Shown: positions 21,121 to 31,714, counted from the first letter of the stretch. The stretch is DNA of 33,999 nt from Gnetum montanum (GCA_015680685.1 MNCI01014495.1:1-33999), one strand, 5' to 3'. The notes: generated by a model from the sequence alone, not told the origin. A program made the numbers and translations.

Positions 21121-21960
21121 AATAATCAGCATTGATCCTCGAATCTATCAACATCAAATATACACAAATCTAGTTGTTAAGCCACAACAACAACCACAGA
21201 GAAGGCTAAATCCAAAGCTTAAGAAAGTAGTCAAGTAAAAGTTAGAAAATTACTAAAGGAAGGATTCATTTATCATATTATAGACAATGAATGGGTCAAT
21301 ACTTTGGTAATTGTTCCAAAGAAGGGAGGCAAGTGGAGAGTGTGTATTAACTTTCGATTATTAAACTCTGCAATGTCATTTGTTGACCAAGTCCTAGATA
21401 CTATCGCAAGACACCAATACTATAGTTTTCTAGATTGGTATAATGGATATAACCAAATCTAGATTAAAAGCAAATGCCTTTTGATCTTTACAATGCACTC
21501 ACTACCTTTTAGACATTGGTACTTAGCATCTTTCAAAAACATGTAAGCATATGAATTAAGGTGTTTATTGATGATTTTGCAACCTATGAGTTGGACTTCA
21601 AATAGGCATTGGATCGTCTATAGAAGGTACTAAAAAGATGTGTAGAAACAAACCTAAAGATCAATTGGTAGAAGATCCATCTAATGATCTAGGATGGGAT
21701 CATTCTAGGACATAAAATTTCGTAAAAAGGAATTGAGGTAGATCTTTAGAAGATTAGAGTCATACAAAACATTCTAGTGGATTGACTCATGTGAAAAGGC
21801 ATTTGAGACCTTAAAAATAATTTAATCGAGACACCAATCCTCTGAGCTCAATAGATGCTTCAAATTATGCATTGGATGCAATCCTAACACAACTCGATGA
21901 CTAGAAAAGACCATACTATCTACATTGTGCTAGCAAAAGCATCACCAGGGTATATCTGAA
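21121..21960 (+). pseudogene. pol: Decayed reverse transcriptase and RNase H of element C
   Basis: Fragments of RT are readable. VPKKGGKWRVCINFRLLN lies at about 21,310-21,365, directly followed by SFVDQVLDTIARHQYYSFLD (about ten residues lost between them). Then come NGYNQI and, after another deletion, LVLSIFQKH and a FIDDFATYE active-site segment near 21,565. RNase H is reduced to the pieces around DASNYALDAILTQLDD near 21,855. The finger-palm segment between YNQI and the NAP motif is largely missing. Confidence 0.65.
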
Positions 21961-22200
21961 TTACACCATCACACGAATGTCAAATGGAAAAGCTTACATC
22001 TTAGTGACTATGGATTATTCCACAAAGTGGACAAAGGGCTTACAAAACTAGTTGGAAACTACCCATTGGATATTCACCTTATGAGCTAGTTTATGATAAA
22101 TTACCCATACTCCCAATCGAGGTAGAGCTTCAACCTAGACCTAAATGTGAGATTAGCCTAGAAGGAACAATTCATGAACCTTAATCTATTAGAATAAAAT
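21961..22200 (+). pseudogene. pol: Integrase scraps of element C
   Basis: YILVTMDYSTKWTKGL at about 21,985-22,035 matches the integrase segment after the first catalytic Asp. It is followed at once by PIGYSPYELVYDKLPILP at about 22,060-22,120, so the core with the second Asp and the Glu is deleted. Confidence 0.6.
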
Positions 22201-23451
22201 ACGCTAGTAGCACTTATGAGTAATGAGATCCATAAGAAATACTCCAAGCATAGGCATGATGCATGAATATGCAAATGTTTAGACAACCAGGCAATTAGTT
22301 CCTATACTACAATCCCAACCATATCCAACAAAAGGCTAAGTTTCAAATGCTTTAGGAAGGGCCATACATCATCTAGGCAACTTATTCCTCTAGTGCCATG
22401 CTCATTTACCATCCGTCTAGCCCACAAAAATATATCCTAGTAAACATCCAACAAGACAAACCCTACCATGAATATCCCACTCCGTTGAGGATTCTACCTA
22501 GCCTATCTAAATGCCCTCTGCTTGTTCAATTTTCTAGTTGATTACTCCTAATCATAGTCATCGGGGTGTACACCATGATGCATAAGTACCTACTAAATTT
22601 TTCATTTTCTTATTACTTTTTCCTACTTTCATGATATATTTTCCTATACTTTTATATTTTTCAATTTCTTAATTCCTTGATATTTTCAAATTCTTTGATA
22701 ATTTATTATTATTATTATCCTTTCAATCCTTGATAGCTTTTATAATATTTTGTATTTTTCCATGATTTCACTTGTACATATTTTTGCTAATTTTCAATAA
22801 AATAAAACAAGATGCGGTTCCAATAAGATGAAGCTTTCTCTATATTATCAAATCATAAGGGACTTATTACCTATATAGTGAGACCATGACCTCCATGGAC
22901 TTATTCCAATAATCAAAGGATCCTACCATGGCTATAATGATATTCTTATCAAAATAAAACTAAGAATAAACCTATGATCATTATGCCTAGATAGAAGAGT
23001 GAAGAACCAAGTGGGAATGACAAGGGTATTATTAAGGATGTATTAGTTTTTTGAAGATCTAATGAAAAATGGGAGTAAAAGTACAATAAGTGCTACCTTA
23101 CCATGTCATTGAAAAGACATGTTATCCATGCCTAAAGGTAATCATCTGGTAAGGTCAACATAGTTAAAAATATAATCCATGCACCAAATAAATTTCTAGG
23201 GGTCTTACTAAAAATGCGTGAAGGTAGATGACTTCTCAAAAATCTCAAAAATAAAGAGTGCAACTAATAAACTCCTCCATTATACTCTTTGCAATAGTGG
23301 TAGTCTTATGGTTGTGAACCTTAGGGATGAAACAATGCAATGTCATTGGAAAGTGATTTGGACTTGGTTTGAATCTTGAATAGAAAGGGTAACGATTACT
23401 CTAACCACAAATTACACATAAGAATTTATTATGCCTATGGTAAGACACCTC
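22201..23451 (+). other. 3' region of element C
   Basis: The decayed pol end (about 22,300-22,520, ILVNIQQDKPYHEYPTPL) is followed by AT-rich sequence. The conserved block gaaaagacatgttatccatg lies at 23,111-23,130. No gene is supported. The region ends at the plastid-derived insertion, so the 3' LTR of C is absent from this side. Confidence 0.55.
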
Positions 23452-24120
23452 ATGTCCACCATAAGCCCTTCTTCGTTTGAACCTCACCATTTATTTAGTT
23501 AATGGAACTAAAGCGCTCCTATTTGGCAAGAAATATGCCGAATCTTATCAACGTCCATGAAAAATCCTAGATTCCCGACCAAATTTGTGCACTAATTTAG
23601 TGCTATCCTGTATTGGATAGGATCGTAGGATGGAGATAAGCGGACTCGAACCACTTCCGCCACAGGGTAAACCATCATCTCTCAGGCCTCCCCAAGTGAT
23701 TCTACCATAGAGGCCAACGATAGACAATAACTCCCCCCCGAACATAGCTCACAACTTTCATCATACTGTGCTCTCCAAAGAGCAACTCGTCCAACAATAT
23801 TGTAGTTCTAGAAAATCCTTGAAATAGACTTCTTGTAGTTCTAGAAAATCCCGCAAGAATCAGGAACAAAGAGAGCTCTACCTTTTTTTCTATCTCGGAA
23901 GAATGAGTGACTACCCTTCTCTAACCCTTCTTGCCTAACCAAAGCAAATAGCTTATGCATTCCACTTGTGGAATCAGGGTATATGGTCAATCTGTGACCC
24001 TTGGATGCCTCTAGCACCCCTGGGGCGATCTCGTAGTTCCTATGAGGTGGAGACGATGGGGTTGGTCCATGGCATGGCTTTTCCTTTTGCCACATTTTGC
24101 TCGAAGGGTTGAAGTTTTGT
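23452..24120 (-). pseudogene. Plastid DNA fragment: trnA-UGC intron, 3' exon, spacer and rrn23 start
   Basis: On the minus strand this reads as plastid rRNA-operon DNA. 24,118-23,662 is the 3' part of the trnA-UGC group II intron (CTTCAACCCTTCGAGC at the start, CTTTGGAGAGCACAGTA and GTTCGGGGGGGAGTTATTG later). Then come the tRNA 3' exon, the trnA-rrn23 spacer with CATGGACGTTGATAAGAT at about 23,537-23,555, and the first ~30 bases of rrn23 (GAGGTTCAAACGAAGAAG, 23,460-23,490). Point changes and small indels are present. A 19-base motif, ttgtagttctagaaaatcc, is duplicated at about 23,801 and 23,832. Minus-strand frames here are intron sequence, not genes. It is best read as nuclear plastid DNA. 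Confidence 0.85.
23631..23661 (-). pseudogene. trnA-UGC: Partial trnA-UGC 3' exon
   Basis: The minus strand reads GGCGGAAGTGGTTCGAGTCC and then GCTTATCTCCA, the T-arm and acceptor end of plastid tRNA-Ala. About four to six bases of the variable/T-stem region are missing relative to the usual plastid exon. The 5' exon is not in the window, so it cannot give a tRNA. Confidence 0.8.
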
Positions 24121-24169
24121 ATGATTAACTCACAAAAAGAACATAAAAAATTGAAAATTACATTAGTTT

Positions 24170-24440
24170 CTCCCGAGCTCTTCCTCTTTAACGAGCCATC
24201 CCTTAGATGGGGCTGCTAAAAGATCATCAATTCCTAATGAGAAAGATGCATTAGTAGCTTGGTAAAAGCCTAAAGTTTTCAATTGATCCAAAATATGCGA
24301 TGTACAAGTCATTCCAAAGCGATCAATTCATCTTCTAATCAACTCTTTCATTGCGATTGTATCCATTCCTTTATTGTAAAAAGGGGCTTGTTTTTTTCGT
24401 TTCATAAAGAGAAACCTCCAAAATTTTCTCAACAGAATTC
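24170..24440 (-). pseudogene. rpoC2: Plastid rpoC2 N-terminal fragment
   Basis: On the minus strand the frame reads FYNKGMDTIAMKELIRR, a stop, then [20 protein letters not shown] and [20 protein letters not shown], and ends [14 protein letters not shown]. This is the beginning of the plastid RNA polymerase beta'' subunit. The stop near 24,334 and a frame change in the A/T run near 24,385 show decay. The sequence is cut after about 65 residues at about 24,172, then 50 AT-rich bases separate it from the trnA intron fragment. In plastids rpoC2 lies far from the rRNA operon, so this is a composite insertion. Confidence 0.85.
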
Positions 24441-24521
24441 AACAAAGTATTTCAGCCCTCTTTTCGCGGGCTTCCCACAATTTTGTTTAGCGTTGTAATT
24501 TCAAACTCTTGTTGATTGTAG

Positions 24522-25740
24522 ATGGCCCCAAAGAGACTAGTAGCTAAAGGACCTTCCCAACATGGGAGCAAAAGACCAAGACACCATGGAAGAGGCCAAC
24601 TAGAAGAACAAACTCCTCAAATAGAACATGCAAAGTAGGAGGCCCAATCAGACAACATTATTAAACAAACTCTTCCTACCAGGCACTCAACCTAAGGAGA
24701 GGCAGAAGTCCCACCAGCACCTGAACAAGGGCAACACCTCATGTTGTCTCCAGAATGCCTCCAAGCCATACAAGAAAAATCCATCATATCCATAATCATT
24801 ATGGAATTGAACTTTGGTCCTTTTATGGAATTTTCTCTAGAAGTGGTAAAGACACAACTCCAAGTGTCTCCCCTTTGACTTACCTTATCCAACAATGGCA
24901 AATGGTATATAGGAGAAACCTATCAATTTTGGCAAAACAAACAAGTCGATGCTATAGTAAAATTTGAAAGATTTTCTATGTCATATTTAGTAGAGGCAAT
25001 CACCAAAGCTCCCGACAAAATCAAACAAAGATGCCAAAAAGCTGTGGTTATAAATGGCATATAGAAAAGAGAACAAGGATTACAATGAGCTCATAGCTGA
25101 AGAGAAGATATATTTCAAAATTGAAACCTCTCATTTGTTTCCGATCAAAAGGCTTAATAGAATAGCAACATATGCTACTAGAGGAAGTGCCATTTTGATG
25201 GAAAAATTTAATGCCAACATTGCCCATTGTTCTTCCTCAAAATCCAAAGGTGGTTTAATGAAAGGAAGGCAAGGAAATAGACACTTCCATTTCCTTGCCT
25301 CATCAAGAAGCTATGCCCATAAACCAAAATCCTAAGATGCACTAATGATGTCCCAAGGAAGGCCTAAAATGCTTCCTACACAGAGATGCTACCAAGAAGC
25401 ACCAAGGGAGCTGTAGGTTCCACTCCTACTAGGAACATTCCAACTACCGATTAGGAACAAGTAGGACCTAGCAACCAATCGCAAGCTGAACAACAACAGC
25501 AACAATAACAAAAACAAGAAGTTCCACCATCACCGTTGCAAGACTACAAATTGTCAATGAGTCATTTGTAGCAAATTTATAATACACTAAGCTGGGGAAA
25601 AAGGAAGGGGGGCAATTTGTACAAAGTAAGAAAGAGCTTTGTCAAGCCCACTATTTTCATTGTAGATAGGAGGAGAGGATGACTAGGCACAACAAATTTC
25701 CAAGAATGCTACATCATTCTAGGTCATGCTCAAAAGTGAC
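24522..25740 (+). pseudogene. Unidentified decayed coding relic
   Basis: I do not recognise this. From the ATG at 24,522 the frame reads MAPKRLVAKGPSQHGSKRPR and continues about 40 residues before a stop. Further pieces follow in the same and neighbouring frames: SLEVVKTQLQVSPL, ETYQFWQNKQVDAIVKFERF and AITKAPDKIKQRCQKAVV (about 24,850-25,050). Then come an open frame 25,054-25,335 (NELIAEEKIYFKIETSHLFP) and a Gln-rich stretch near 25,480-25,520. The layout (basic start, globular middle, Gln-rich end) could be a gag or a transposon-associated protein. No catalytic motif is visible. Confidence 0.35.
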
Positions 25741-26590
25741 GAAGGTGACCAAGGTATAAGTTAAGGACTTGATTTTGATGGAAAATATTGATTATTCATA
25801 TCTTATTGTTTATGCACATTGAGTTATGCATATTTTCTTGTTTCTATTATTTTTATTTGTAAACCCATTAAATCATTTGACAAAAGCTTTTTTGTTCAAT
25901 TAATTACATGAAATTTTAATAATTTCCTTCCTAACAAAGTTTCATCTTATATATAGAGAGCATTGGAGATGGCTAAGTTATTGATTTTCATGGTATTTTA
26001 ACATGATAAATTGTAGAACTTAGATAAGTGTTGAATACAAAGTTTTTGATTACATGTACAACACATATAATAAAATGTAACACTTAAACCTAGCAATATT
26101 TTACCTAGCAAGAGAACTAATGGAACACAAAAACACATTGTGTATCTTAAACCTAGCAATTTTTTACCTACATAATGCTAGTAAAGCAATAAGGTGACCA
26201 ACTTAAACATAGTCTAATACATATACATTTCAAGGTCTAAACATAAAGAAATACCTCTCATAGATGAGGCTAGAAATTACATAAATGAATACACATACAC
26301 CTAAAGTTTAAACATTAAATATTTGTAAATAAAAATGATTGATAAGGAAGATGAAAACAGCTTTAATATACACCCCATTACATCTCTAAGGCAAGGATTT
26401 AAATATCTATAAATAAAAATGATTGATCAGGAAGATGAAAACAGCTTAAAACACACACATTACCTCTTTAAGGCAAAGAGAAAATACTAGCGACCATCTC
26501 TGTGCCAACAATTCCCAAATTGAGACGATAAAGCCCTGTTTTCTTCCATCATCTTCTTTTTCTTCTCATGCTAAAATCTTTGGGCAATTG
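25741..26590. other. AT-rich spacer downstream of the NLR gene
   Basis: No gene is supported. It contains two local duplications: cttaaacctagcaat at about 26,086 and 26,147, and an 84-bp tandem duplication at about 26,317-26,475. The part next to 26,590 probably includes the 3' untranslated region of the NLR gene. No clear AATAAA is seen in the first 150 bases after its stop. Confidence 0.5.
26317..26475. repeat. 84-bp tandem duplication
   Basis: The string aaaaatgattgat and gaagatgaaaacagctt occur at 26,331-26,363 and again 84 bases later. The flanking taaatat-t-taaataa and ctctaaggcaa/ctttaaggcaa stretches are also duplicated. Confidence 0.75.
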
Positions 26591-29500
26591 TCAATAGTAC
26601 CTCAGTCGCAGACCACGCAGACCATAAAATTTTTCATGTTCTATACAGGCACGGCGTTTCTCAAAAATCAGAGCATGAAGACAACGGAGCAGCGGTTGTG
26701 GCAACTCTCCGATGTGGGTTATTTTTAAACCTAATAAATCGCCCATACGTTGCAAAGTATGAGGTTGAATTTCTAGGTCCTGACCAAAGACCTTGCGTCC
26801 ACCAGAGACCTTAAATTCATGCGATGCGGACCACCGCATTTGAATTTCTTCTAAGTCCTGACCAGAGACCTCGAATTCACGCAATGCGGACCACGGCGTA
26901 ATGCCAGTTGGAATGCTTTTCAAGTGATAGCAGCTGCTTAACCTCAGTTCCACGAGATTTTGAGCATAACGGTACAGATCCGACGGCAGTTCCCTGATAC
27001 TAGTTCCAGACACATCAAGCTCTTCAAGTTTGTGTAACTTACTGAAATCGCCTTGCAATGCCACCAATCCAGAGTTGCCTTTCAGTGAAAGTCTCTTCAA
27101 GTTTGAGTGAGAGGGAACGTTGAAAACTGACCCCACTTCACTCCACAATCCTTCCAGATAGCATTTCTCCAACGAACACAAATTTGACAAATCTGTGGGC
27201 AACTTCAATTTAGGACAGTTGCAGATATGCAGAGATTTTAATGTGTGTGGCAGCTGCCTTCCATTCAAGGAACCCTCCAAGCTGGGGCAAGACCAAATCT
27301 GTAAGAGCCTTAATGAGGTAAGGCTGCTGAATTCACTCGGCAAACTCTGCAGATTGGACAATCCATGTACACACAGGATTTTTAGGCTCTTGAGAGAAGA
27401 GATGTCCGGAGGAAGCTCTATTAAAGCTTCGCAATACACAAGTTCCACTTGCGAGAGGTTGGAAAAGCTCTGCAGACTCCTGAATGGCAGAATGCCATCA
27501 CGCACACACAATGATCGCAGCTCCTTGAATTTAGATTCACATTTACCGTTTATAAGTACTTTATTAAGCACCAGGACTCGCAAGGAAGCATGCAGGACAT
27601 TCAAATCTGTAGCTTCCATCTCCATCTTGTTGCCGCACGTGACAAATATTCCTTTGATATCCTACGTATTAAATCCGAAACATAATAAGGGATGATCAGT
27701 AAAAAGGATTTTCAGCTATAATGTTTATCTACGCCGAAATCAAACTGCAAGGAAAAGACGCTATTCGTACCTTTCTGTTTTCCTGCAATGCTTGCCTTAA
27801 CTCCGTGCACTCTGGGTAACATTTATCAACTTCATCTTTAATCATCGCCCTGAGTATGTCATGGATAACTATTCTTCCGTCACTCTTCTTTACCATCCCT
27901 TTTTTCTTCAAGGTTTCTAATGTAGATTCCCCAACTACTAAAGAAACCATCTCCCAAGTGTCACATGGTAAAAAACAAAACCCCCACAAGCCTATACTGC
28001 ATATATGTAAAAATGCGTTCTGTAAATCTGAACTCAAGTTCCTGTAAACGTAGAGCAGAATATCAGTGACAGACTCGCGGACGCCTTCGCGTTCGCGTTC
28101 GCGATCGCGTTCGCAGAACTCGAGATTCCCTTTTTTGAGTTTTTCAATTGTATCTTTATAACGCTCTAAGCTTCTGACCTCTCTTAGATGTTTTCCAATC
28201 AAATGCAGAAGAATAGGAATGCCACAACATAATTTCTGGACTTCTTCCAACATATTTAATTCGTTGGAGAATTCTTCTTTAACATTGATGGAACCCACAG
28301 TGATGGAACCCATCACAGTGATGCGTAACAATGTGTTTGCATCATCAACGGGCAAAGGTTGCATCTGGTGTTCTTCAACGTGGCAAATGCTGGGAATCTC
28401 TGACCTTACAGCTTGTTTTCTGGATGTAATTAGAATCCTTAAAGTTGTGCCTGGATTCAAAATTAAACCTTGGGGCAAGAGATCCTCAACATCTCCAATG
28501 TCATTAACATTATCAATAAATATAAATGAGGAAGTGCACTGCAGCACTTCTTTCAATCTGATTCTTCCATCTGATGTGTTACCAAATTCTGATTCCTTCC
28601 TTTCCAACAACTTGCTTACCAATTCTCGCTGCAAATTCTTAATGTGAGATGCCCTCCCCGATTTAATGTCATTCTCAAAGACAATTCTTGCAAATTTAAA
28701 ATGGCTCATTGAGGATGCCAGCTGCTGTACTGAAGCAGCAGCAAGTGTAGTTTTTCCAAACCCACCCAAACCAGAGATTATGACAGCAACAGCTGGCTTA
28801 TCTTTTACATCCATACTTAGCATGTTGCATACTTCATCTATATGTGTTTTACGACCCACTAAACATAAATGAGGAAACATAATGCAATAATCAGTATGCA
28901 GCATATAAAAACTTGAGATTTAAGTACAAAATATTATAGATAGAACATAAATAACTAACCCAGATATTCGGTTTCTAATATGCTATCAATGGGTGTGGGA
29001 TAATAGTTCGATGCTTCTCTCAGATCTGTTATGGCAACCAAATTAACAGAAATGAATGCCGTGTCCAGCATGCATTGTGCCTGGCGTATATTCTCTTCCA
29101 TGGACTTTGCATTCCAAATCCTATACAAAGAAAAGGTTCTTGAAACTTCAAGCAGTAAATAATAATAATAGATAAGAATCATATACGAAGTATAGTAGTA
29201 AACAATATTAAGATAGAAGACATACTTTGAAAGCCTTGATCCAGCAAGGTACTTGTAGCAGATTATGCAATTCTCTAACACTATATGTAAGGCTTTGTTA
29301 AGAACATCAGTGTTATCTTGGCTAAATTGCTTCCTGGAATCTCTGAGACTACCCAATGTAGTCCCCATGATTTCCAATAATGTTAAGCATTTTGCCTCAT
29401 TTGGTTTTACAAGAAGAACTCTATCGAATGCCACACCCATAAATAGCAGTACATATAGCAGGGGATTTGAAGCCCCCACGGTCTTTAAAGCTTCTGCTGC

Positions 29501-30795
29501 TACCTTGCCCAGATCCTATGGAATGAACAACATATCAACCAAGTTTTTTTGAACACACCAAACAAAATTCAAGTTACTGCCGGTAACATCTGCTTACCTT
29601 ACCGTTGTTTCGCAATGACTCTAGCCATCCTTCAGCCTTGGCCAAAAAGCCTGGTTTTGTACCATGCCCCTGCGTTAAGTGCAGACACCACAAATTAACA
29701 GCCTCCATGACAGCAAACAAAGGAGTCTTTGCTTTAATTAAAAATGCTGTTGAGGTGCTAGATGATAAAAAAAAGTCGCCCGAGTAAAGTGCTTGCTCTT
29801 TGCGATAAGTAATTCTCTAACTGTTTCAGATTTTTCAAAGGCCCCTTCCAGTTATACATGCTCCTTTCCGGGGAATAGGATTATGTGGGTAATCATGCTC
29901 TTTTGTTCCGGTTTCAATGTTTGCTTATCTATAATTTGAGGAAGGGCCTTTTGTTGGTTGCTGCCCTCTTTTGTTGAATTGACTTCGGGCAGATTATTTT
30001 GTAGTTATAAAAGAAATCCTAATACTAGATTAGGCCTACTTCTTTCTTACCTTGTTCTTTTTCCGTTGAGGCCACCATAGATTGAGAAATCTGTGATTAA
30101 TTGCAAGATCTGAGATCAATCAATCACAAGGCAATATTGAAGCTGATTCAAAATCAGATCGGATATATGATCCAAGGAATAGTGCTATATTTTTATTGAT
30201 TTTTTTTAGTTTAATATATTCTATATTAAAAATTCTGATGCCAGAAAAAAACTAAAATTTCTATATTTGATTTTTCACTCGTAGATGAAAAAAAAAAAAG
30301 GAAAATGCGGCTAAGAACATGAGTACATATAAGTTCTCTTTTGTTAATATTAATGATTTAAAACCAGGCCGTTAAATTTTTACACCGATTTGTTTCAACT
30401 TTCCCGATCCTATTTATGCTGATTTACCGATCCATCCGATTTTTCTATCTATGGAAACCAGGCGTTCCGATTTTACAGTTTCAACTTTCGGATCCTGTTT
30501 ATAAAAAGTGTTGCGGATTTACTGATCCATCTGATTTTTCAATCTAGATCTAATACCTACCTACTTATCTATTTTAAAGAAAACAAAAAGGAACCGATAT
30601 TCTGGTAGATGCCAAAGTCATGCAAAGTGGAGAATAACAAAGTACCTGATTCTGGTTTTGGTTTGGAACATTGGATTTGAAGTATTGAATGAGCTGATCT
30701 GCGGCATCCGGCGGCAAGTTATCCATCATTGATTCTAAAGGTAGGAGATCATGTTGCTTGGAAGATGATCCCCAGCAACAAAGATGCGGTGCCAT
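26591..30795 (-). CDS. NLR immune receptor (helical N-terminus, NB-ARC, LRR), six exons, 943 aa
   Basis: Exons on the minus strand are 30,795-30,646, 29,669-29,598, 29,515-29,226, 29,120-28,960, 28,858-27,771 and 27,661-26,591. They total 2832 bases. Every intron is GT-AG and phases agree (0, 0, 2, 1, 0), so the frame is unbroken. Residues 1-224 form a helical region without TIR signs (AKCLTLLEIMGTTLGSL), perhaps an RPW8/HeLo-like bundle. NB-ARC spans about 225-565: P-loop GLGGFGKTTLA (Lys 260), kinase-2 FIFIDNVND (336-344), RNBS-B LRILITSR, GLPL as CGIPIL (436-441), RNBS-D AFLHICS and MHD as IHD (556-558). About ten leucine-rich repeats fill 600-943. Kinase-2 ending in D and a GIF after the splice site resemble TIR-type receptors. 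The family acts as intracellular pathogen sensors or helpers switched by ADP/ATP. Odd points are Asn 341, a charged RE tract at 474-482 and a duplicated LRR segment. Confidence 0.88.
26765..26894 (-). repeat. Intragenic duplication in the LRR coding region
   Basis: Two near copies (26,765-26,834 and 26,839-26,894) encode SALREFEVSGQDLEEIQ and SASHEFKVSGGRKVFGQDLE. The downstream copy has a 15-base insertion, and the reading frame is kept. Confidence 0.8.
28078..28116 (-). repeat. Hexanucleotide repeat in NB-ARC exon
   Basis: The run gcgttcgcgttcgcgatcgc on the plus strand encodes, on the minus strand, an alternating Arg/Glu tract (CERDREREREG, residues 473-483). It sits between the GLPL and RNBS-D motifs of the NLR. 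The six-base unit keeps the frame. Confidence 0.8.
29670..30645 (-). other. Intron 1 of the NLR gene, with internal duplication
   Basis: It runs from donor GTACTT (30,645) to acceptor AACGCAG (29,670) and is the longest intron of the gene, 976 bases. It contains an imperfect duplication: 30,360-30,446 and 30,456-30,548 both carry aaaccaggc, gtttcaacttt and gatccat-cgatttttc blocks. No separate gene is seen. Confidence 0.6.
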
Positions 30796-30930
30796 GTGAA
30801 AGATTGTGCAGGAACAGGAACAAGCAGAAGCAGAGAAATTGAAAGAGAGTTCAACACAACGCTGTCAATCGAAATCTTGTGAGAACACATCTCATTCCCT
30901 GATTTTATATTTCCATGTCAATCCGCGTTT
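30796..30930 (-). promoter_or_regulatory. NLR core promoter and 5' leader
   Basis: On the minus strand an AATATAAAATC TATA-like box lies at about 30,902-30,912, 107-117 bases upstream of the ATG. A TTGAC core, as in W-boxes bound by WRKY factors, lies beside it (about 30,916-30,920), and a second is in the leader near 30,863. The start codon context is CACATGGC. No upstream ATG was noticed between TATA and start apart from GAATGAGATG near 30,890. Regulation by WRKY is inferred. Confidence 0.5.
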
Positions 30931-31290
30931 TGAACAAACTGGATTGGGGCTGGCCCAGCCGTAATAATTTTTTTAACTAGAAAGACGGATAGGGAAGACA
31001 CCGTGTGTGAGCGACTTTGGAATACAACGGGTTCACACATTTCCAGTCCTGATTGTTCATTTTCAGACGCGCTGGCAGGTAAAACCACCATGGTCCACAC
31101 CATTTGAATCCGCGTTGTCCTGGACAAATTGGAATGGGGCTGGCCAAGCCTTAATAATTTTTTTAATTAGAAAGACGGATAGGGAAGACACCGCGTAACT
31201 TCTAAGCTCAAACTGAACGAGACTGTACACATGAATCCGCGTCCTCTTGGAGCACAACACGGCAAGGAATCACAGGTGAGCCAAGCCCCA
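30920..31290. repeat. Promoter-proximal direct repeats upstream of the NLR
   Basis: The block aatccgcg begins at 30,920, 31,107 and 31,234. The first two are followed by ggggctggcc-agcc, taataattttttta and agaaagacggatagggaaga (30,980-31,000 and 31,168-31,188), giving a 187-bp period. The third keeps only the start and a gagccaagccccaataatttt end. It lies immediately upstream of the NLR TATA box. Confidence 0.8.
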
Positions 31291-31696
31291 ATAATTTTAC
31301 TTTCCTTTTTTTAAGGCGCCGCTCAACCTCCAAGAAGGTATTCAACATAGTGCAACTGTTCGCAATGTAGCAATATTTAGCTTTCACCCTATCTCATAAT
31401 AATAATAATGATAATGATGATAATAATAATATCTTGTTGTTTGACAAAGTTCCTTCTTATTAGAGTTGTACGGTTGAGGGTCCCTACTACTGCCTCATAG
31501 TTTAAGGGTTGCATAGTAGAAAGTTCCTTTACTTTTTGTGGGGAATGTTAATAATAAGTGAAAACGTCATAGTATGTTATAGGTTTAATCATTTACTAGA
31601 AAGCATCAAAAATAACAATGAGGTATTAACCTAGTAATAAGATTCTTGATTTGAAAGTTCTAAGCCATGGGTTAGATTCTGGTGGGCAATGTTGAG

Positions 31697-31709
31697 CTAT
31701 AAAGTTCTA

Positions 31710-31714
<5 letters not shown>
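31697..31714. repeat. Target-site duplication of retroposon, left
   Basis: ctataaagttctaattgg, identical to 32,088-32,105. The last two G bases are ambiguous because they merge with the G run. Confidence 0.8.

Noticed and set aside
23631-23661. Functional tRNA-Ala gene
   Set aside because: Only the 3' exon is present, with a small deletion, and the 5' exon is missing.
23548-24095. Minus-strand frames as nuclear genes
   Set aside because: They lie within plastid trnA intron, exon and spacer sequence and carry no protein family signs.
27195-28872. Plus-strand frames opposite the NLR gene (for example 27,195-27,695 and 28,219-28,647)
   Set aside because: They are shadows of the NLR exons on the other strand, with no start context or homology of their own.
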